Source: an uncultured Myxococcales bacterium
Lineage (GTDB): Bacteria > Myxococcota_A > Polyangia > Nannocystales > Nannocystaceae
DNA: 42,018 nt
Direction: 5' to 3'
Assembly: GCA_902826865.1 (NCBI GenBank)
Contig: CADEGN010000033.1
Coordinates: 1-42,018 of the forward strand
Both the position numbers and the translations under genes were made by a program. The notes under the pieces are model-generated. The model saw only the letters and a list, made by a program, of their open reading frames with translations, was not told where the DNA came from and did no database searches. Positions 40,092-42,018 of this stretch are shown here, in pieces (position 1 is the first letter of the stretch; each line of letters starts with the position of its first letter).

Positions 40092-41117
40092 TCAGCCCTC
40101 GGGCACGAACTCGTCGCAGGCCGTATCGATGAGAGCAACCGCGTCTTGGAAGAAACTGTTGTAGTCGTTCGAGCAGACGGTGCCCGTGACCCCGCGGTCG
40201 CCAAACATCTCGGTGAACTCGATGAACTTCACAGATTCGTTGGGTCCAAAGCCGATGCAGCTCTGGTCCTCGGCCAGGGCAAAGAGGCCGAGAACCACGA
40301 CGTTTTCGGGCTTGTCTTTGATCTGCACCACCCCATCGAACGAAGCCTGCGGATTGCCGATCTTGGCGTCATCTTCTCCCAACCACCCGGTGTGGTCGTC
40401 GCTGATGATCACCACCACAAGGATCGCGTCGTCGCGGAGGAATCCCTCGTTGCATTCCCCAGCGCCGTTGAGCGGCCCGATCGCCTCCAGCATGGCTGTC
40501 ATCGGCAGCTCCAAGGCACTGCCGAAATCGCCGACGTTGGCAACGCACTGAAACGTCGTCTTGAGGGACGCGAGATCCAGGTCCGAGGTCAAGTAGCGCA
40601 CCCCGCCGGGAACGTTGCAATTGCGCACCTGGCCGGCGCCCAGCACATCGTCGCAGCCCGACGGCATGCAGAAGCTATTCATCGTGGCGCACGCGTCGGA
40701 GTCGATCGCCATCACGTGGTAGTCGGTGCCGGCGACCTGCGCGGCGATGGTGTCCATGAACGGGCCGAAGTTCGAAATGAGGTTCTGTTGATGGGCGGCC
40801 ATCGAGCCCGAGTTGTCGATGACGAAGAGGAAGTCGATCTTCTCGCAGCCCACACCGCCACCGCCCTCGGCCGTGGGCGATCCCGCGGGGGTATCGAACT
40901 TGATACCGCCGGTCGCATCGACGCCATCGCCCGCGGCGCCGCTGCTGGTGGCGCTGTCGACCTCAGCTGTGCTGCCCCCGGCGGTGGCGCCCGCGCTCGC
41001 GCCGGCGGACGCGGTGGCGACCGTTCCGCCCCCGAACAAGTCCGAACCCCGGGGCTCGCCGCACGACAACGCCAGCGCGCACGCCCACAGACCGCCGTGA
41101 ATAGACCTCGCCATCAT
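40092..41117 (-). CDS. Secreted lipoprotein with VWA-like domain (paralogue of the gene at 19501-20544)
   Basis: 341 residues. A short signal ends ALALSC, a probable lipobox Cys. A Ser/Thr/Ala/Gly linker of about 60 residues follows. The VWA domain begins CEKIDFLFVIDNSGSMAAHQ with a full D-x-S-x-S MIDAS motif. It continues with HVMAIDSDACATMN, CNEGFLRDDAILVVVIISDD, ENVVVLGLF and a Cys-rich end (VCSNDYNSFFQDAVALIDTA). The same blocks occur in the same order in the paralogue, so these are two members of one family placed 20 kb apart on opposite strands. No enzyme motif. The metal-dependent site suggests a ligand-binding or adhesion role on the cell surface. Confidence 0.83.
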   Translation of the reverse strand: MMARSIHGGLWACALALSCGEPRGSDLFGGGTVATASAGASAGATAGGSTAEVDSATSSGAAGDGVDATGGIKFDTPAGSPTAEGGGGVGCEKIDFLFVIDNSGSMAAHQQNLISNFGPFMDTIAAQVAGTDYHVMAIDSDACATMNSFCMPSGCDDVLGAGQVRNCNVPGGVRYLTSDLDLASLKTTFQCVANVGDFGSALELPMTAMLEAIGPLNGAGECNEGFLRDDAILVVVIISDDHTGWLGEDDAKIGNPQASFDGVVQIKDKPENVVVLGLFALAEDQSCIGFGPNESVKFIEFTEMFGDRGVTGTVCSNDYNSFFQDAVALIDTACDEFVPEG

Positions 41118-41428
41118 CGGACTGGATGTTAGCTCCGAGTCGAGGGGGCGGGTTTTGTCGCCTCGCGAATCTCCGTGGAAGTCGCGGTCACCGGCCGCGT
41201 CGCCGAGCAGGAACGGTTGCCAATCCTACGAGTTTTCCGGGTTGTCGTGGCTGACCGGTCGCCGCGATCGCTTCTGCATGAACGGATTGCGGATCACATC
41301 GAAAAAATAGCGCCGCCGCCTCCGGGGATGCGCCGCCCCGGCCGCTGCGCTTCATCTCTCGCTCCGCAGGTCACGCGGCCTGGTTGGCACCTCGGTCCCC
41401 AAGCACCGAGGTACGGCGCGTGGCGGCG
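41118..41428. other. Intergenic region without a supported gene
   Basis: About 310 bases between the VWA lipoprotein start and the end of the small cytoplasmic gene, both on the minus strand, so it should contain the VWA gene's promoter. A short minus-strand frame ending at 41226 (YFFDVIRNPFMQKRSRR...) looks protein-like for about 27 codons, but its upstream part is a run of Arg codons, so I did not call it. Confidence 0.5.
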
Positions 41429-41845
41429 TCACTTCGCGCGCACGCGGTTGTTCTTCGGATTGTGCTCGAGCTCGACCAAGCCGAGGGCTTCGAGCAAGGG
41501 CGGGAGGTACATGCCAACCCGGCCGCGATAACCCTTCTTCTGCCCGTACCAGCCGCCGACGGGGTTGGTCTTCGCCCGACCCCAGGCCTCGATGGTGCCG
41601 TCGGCGGCGTCCTTTTGTTCATCGGCGGCGCCGAGTGGCATCCAGTCGCCGTGGCGTTTCAGCATCGCGTGCATGTCTTCGATAACGCGGGCGAGGTAGG
41701 TCAACTTGGTTGAACCGACCTGACACACCAGCAGAGGTGGATCGACGGTTTCGTCGCGGAAGATCGTGAACTCCGACGCGAGCGGCGGCGTCTTCAACCG
41801 CCACGGATCGTCCTTGGTGCCCTTGCCGGACCAGTTCTTCGCCAT
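41429..41845 (-). CDS. Small conserved cytoplasmic protein, function unknown
   Basis: 138 residues from the ATG at 41845 (MAKNWSGKGTKDDPWRLKTP). The open frame extends upstream, but that part is Arg-rich. Blocks are LVCQVGSTKLTYLARVIEDM, HAMLKRHGDWMPLGAADEQK, NPVGGWYGQKKGYRGRVGMY and LPPLLEALGLVELEHNPKNN. The clear order of invariant-looking residues (HGDWMPLG, NPVGGWYG, EHNP.NNR.RA) marks a conserved family that I know only as a domain of unknown function. It is soluble, with no signal or membrane segment. The Gly/Trp/Tyr-rich centre suggests a compact beta-rich fold. Stand-alone gene. Confidence 0.75.
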   Translation of the reverse strand: MAKNWSGKGTKDDPWRLKTPPLASEFTIFRDETVDPPLLVCQVGSTKLTYLARVIEDMHAMLKRHGDWMPLGAADEQKDAADGTIEAWGRAKTNPVGGWYGQKKGYRGRVGMYLPPLLEALGLVELEHNPKNNRVRAK

Positions 41846-41970
41846 GGTGCGGCCGAGGCTAGGCGCTGGACGGCGACGGGATCTTGTACGAATGCGACAC
41901 GAACAGTGTGGGCCGGCGAGGGCTTCGGATGATGGCGTTCTCACGCCGCGGGGTTCCGCCACAGGCTGCT

Positions 41971-42002
41971 AGGAGCGTGACCCCGTAAGGGGTCACGCTC
42001 CT
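41971..42002. repeat. Perfect 14-bp-stem hairpin near the right edge
   Basis: AGGAGCGTGACCCC (41971-41984) and GGGGTCACGCTCCT (41989-42002) are exact inverted copies with a GTAA loop. Then comes a GTGCCC tandem run to the window edge. The stem is longer than a typical terminator and has no T-run, so a dispersed palindromic (REP-like) element or a termination hairpin for an unseen gene on the right are both possible. Confidence 0.85.
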
Positions 42003-42018
42003 CCGTGCCCGTGCCCGT

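Noticed and set aside
41226-41306. Short minus-strand peptide frame (about 27 codons) with DVIRNPFMQKRSRR
   Set aside because: Preceded by a run of Arg codons and without a start or ribosome site that I trust; too short to support alone.
1-42018. tRNA, rRNA, CRISPR, integrase, transposase or phage genes
   Set aside because: None seen. No array of spaced identical repeats, no tRNA-like cloverleaf with TTCRA loop and CCA end, and no transposase motifs; the only repeats are the short ones listed.

Overview
The window is GC-rich chromosomal DNA with dense, short-spaced genes on both strands. It most resembles a myxobacterium (Myxococcota), probably of the Nannocystis/Plesiocystis side. Supporting signs are several secreted lipoproteins with Ser/Thr/Gly-rich linkers after the lipobox Cys, TPR proteins of the type seen with myxobacterial kinases, an ECF sigma factor with a cupin anti-sigma factor, and strong G/C bias at third codon positions. 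The taxonomic call is inferred from gene style, because there is no rRNA or other marker. I saw no tRNA, rRNA, CRISPR array, transposase, integrase or prophage gene.

Layout. 1-378: 3' end of a TPR-type protein. 453-1553: beta-propeller-like lipoprotein. 1692-3514: LytS/LytTR two-component pair. 3578-5962: Glu/Asp-type symporter and a double-domain universal stress protein. 6183-9362: large secreted protein of repeated carboxypeptidase-regulatory-like domains ending in a PDZ domain. 9412-10281: GNAT acetyltransferase. 10548-15240: respiratory cluster of Rieske protein, cytochrome b fused to a diheme cytochrome c, multiheme cytochrome lipoprotein, and a DUF938 methyltransferase. 15311-19339: MATE exporter, agmatinase-family enzyme and HAD-UbiA fusion. 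19321-19396: 14-bp tandem repeat. 19501-23694: VWA-like lipoprotein, two small uncertain genes, a Trp-rich lipoprotein and an amidase. 23991-26993: TypA/BipA and a TonB-like Pro-rich protein. 27202-31688: membrane protein, TPR protein, DUF4261-like protein, PQQ-type sugar dehydrogenase lipoprotein and a hypothetical. 32001-33707: SCP2 protein, then the ECF sigma/anti-sigma pair. 34046-36917: Pro-rich beta-barrel-like protein and a DUF2254 membrane protein. 36969-40020: tight operon of coaX, a helical-repeat protein, a membrane protein and a TlpA-like thioredoxin. 40092-41845: second VWA-like lipoprotein and a small conserved cytoplasmic protein. The window ends in a perfect 14-bp-stem hairpin.

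The most striking feature is the respiratory cluster. The cytochrome b aligns without gaps to cytochrome b6 in both haem-bearing helices. It keeps the His pair for haem bL (His85/His185) and the PEWY quinol-site motif. Both His ligands of haem bH are replaced (Tyr99, Ile200), and glycines that make room for bH are replaced too. The complex should therefore oxidise quinol at Qo but lack the normal bH/Qi branch, so a standard Q-cycle looks impossible. Its Rieske partner lacks the Ser and Tyr that raise the cluster potential, which fits a menaquinone chain. The next gene encodes a lipoprotein with three CXXCH haem sites and one unusual CXXXCH site. Together the genes look like a self-contained, modified quinol-oxidising electron-transfer module.
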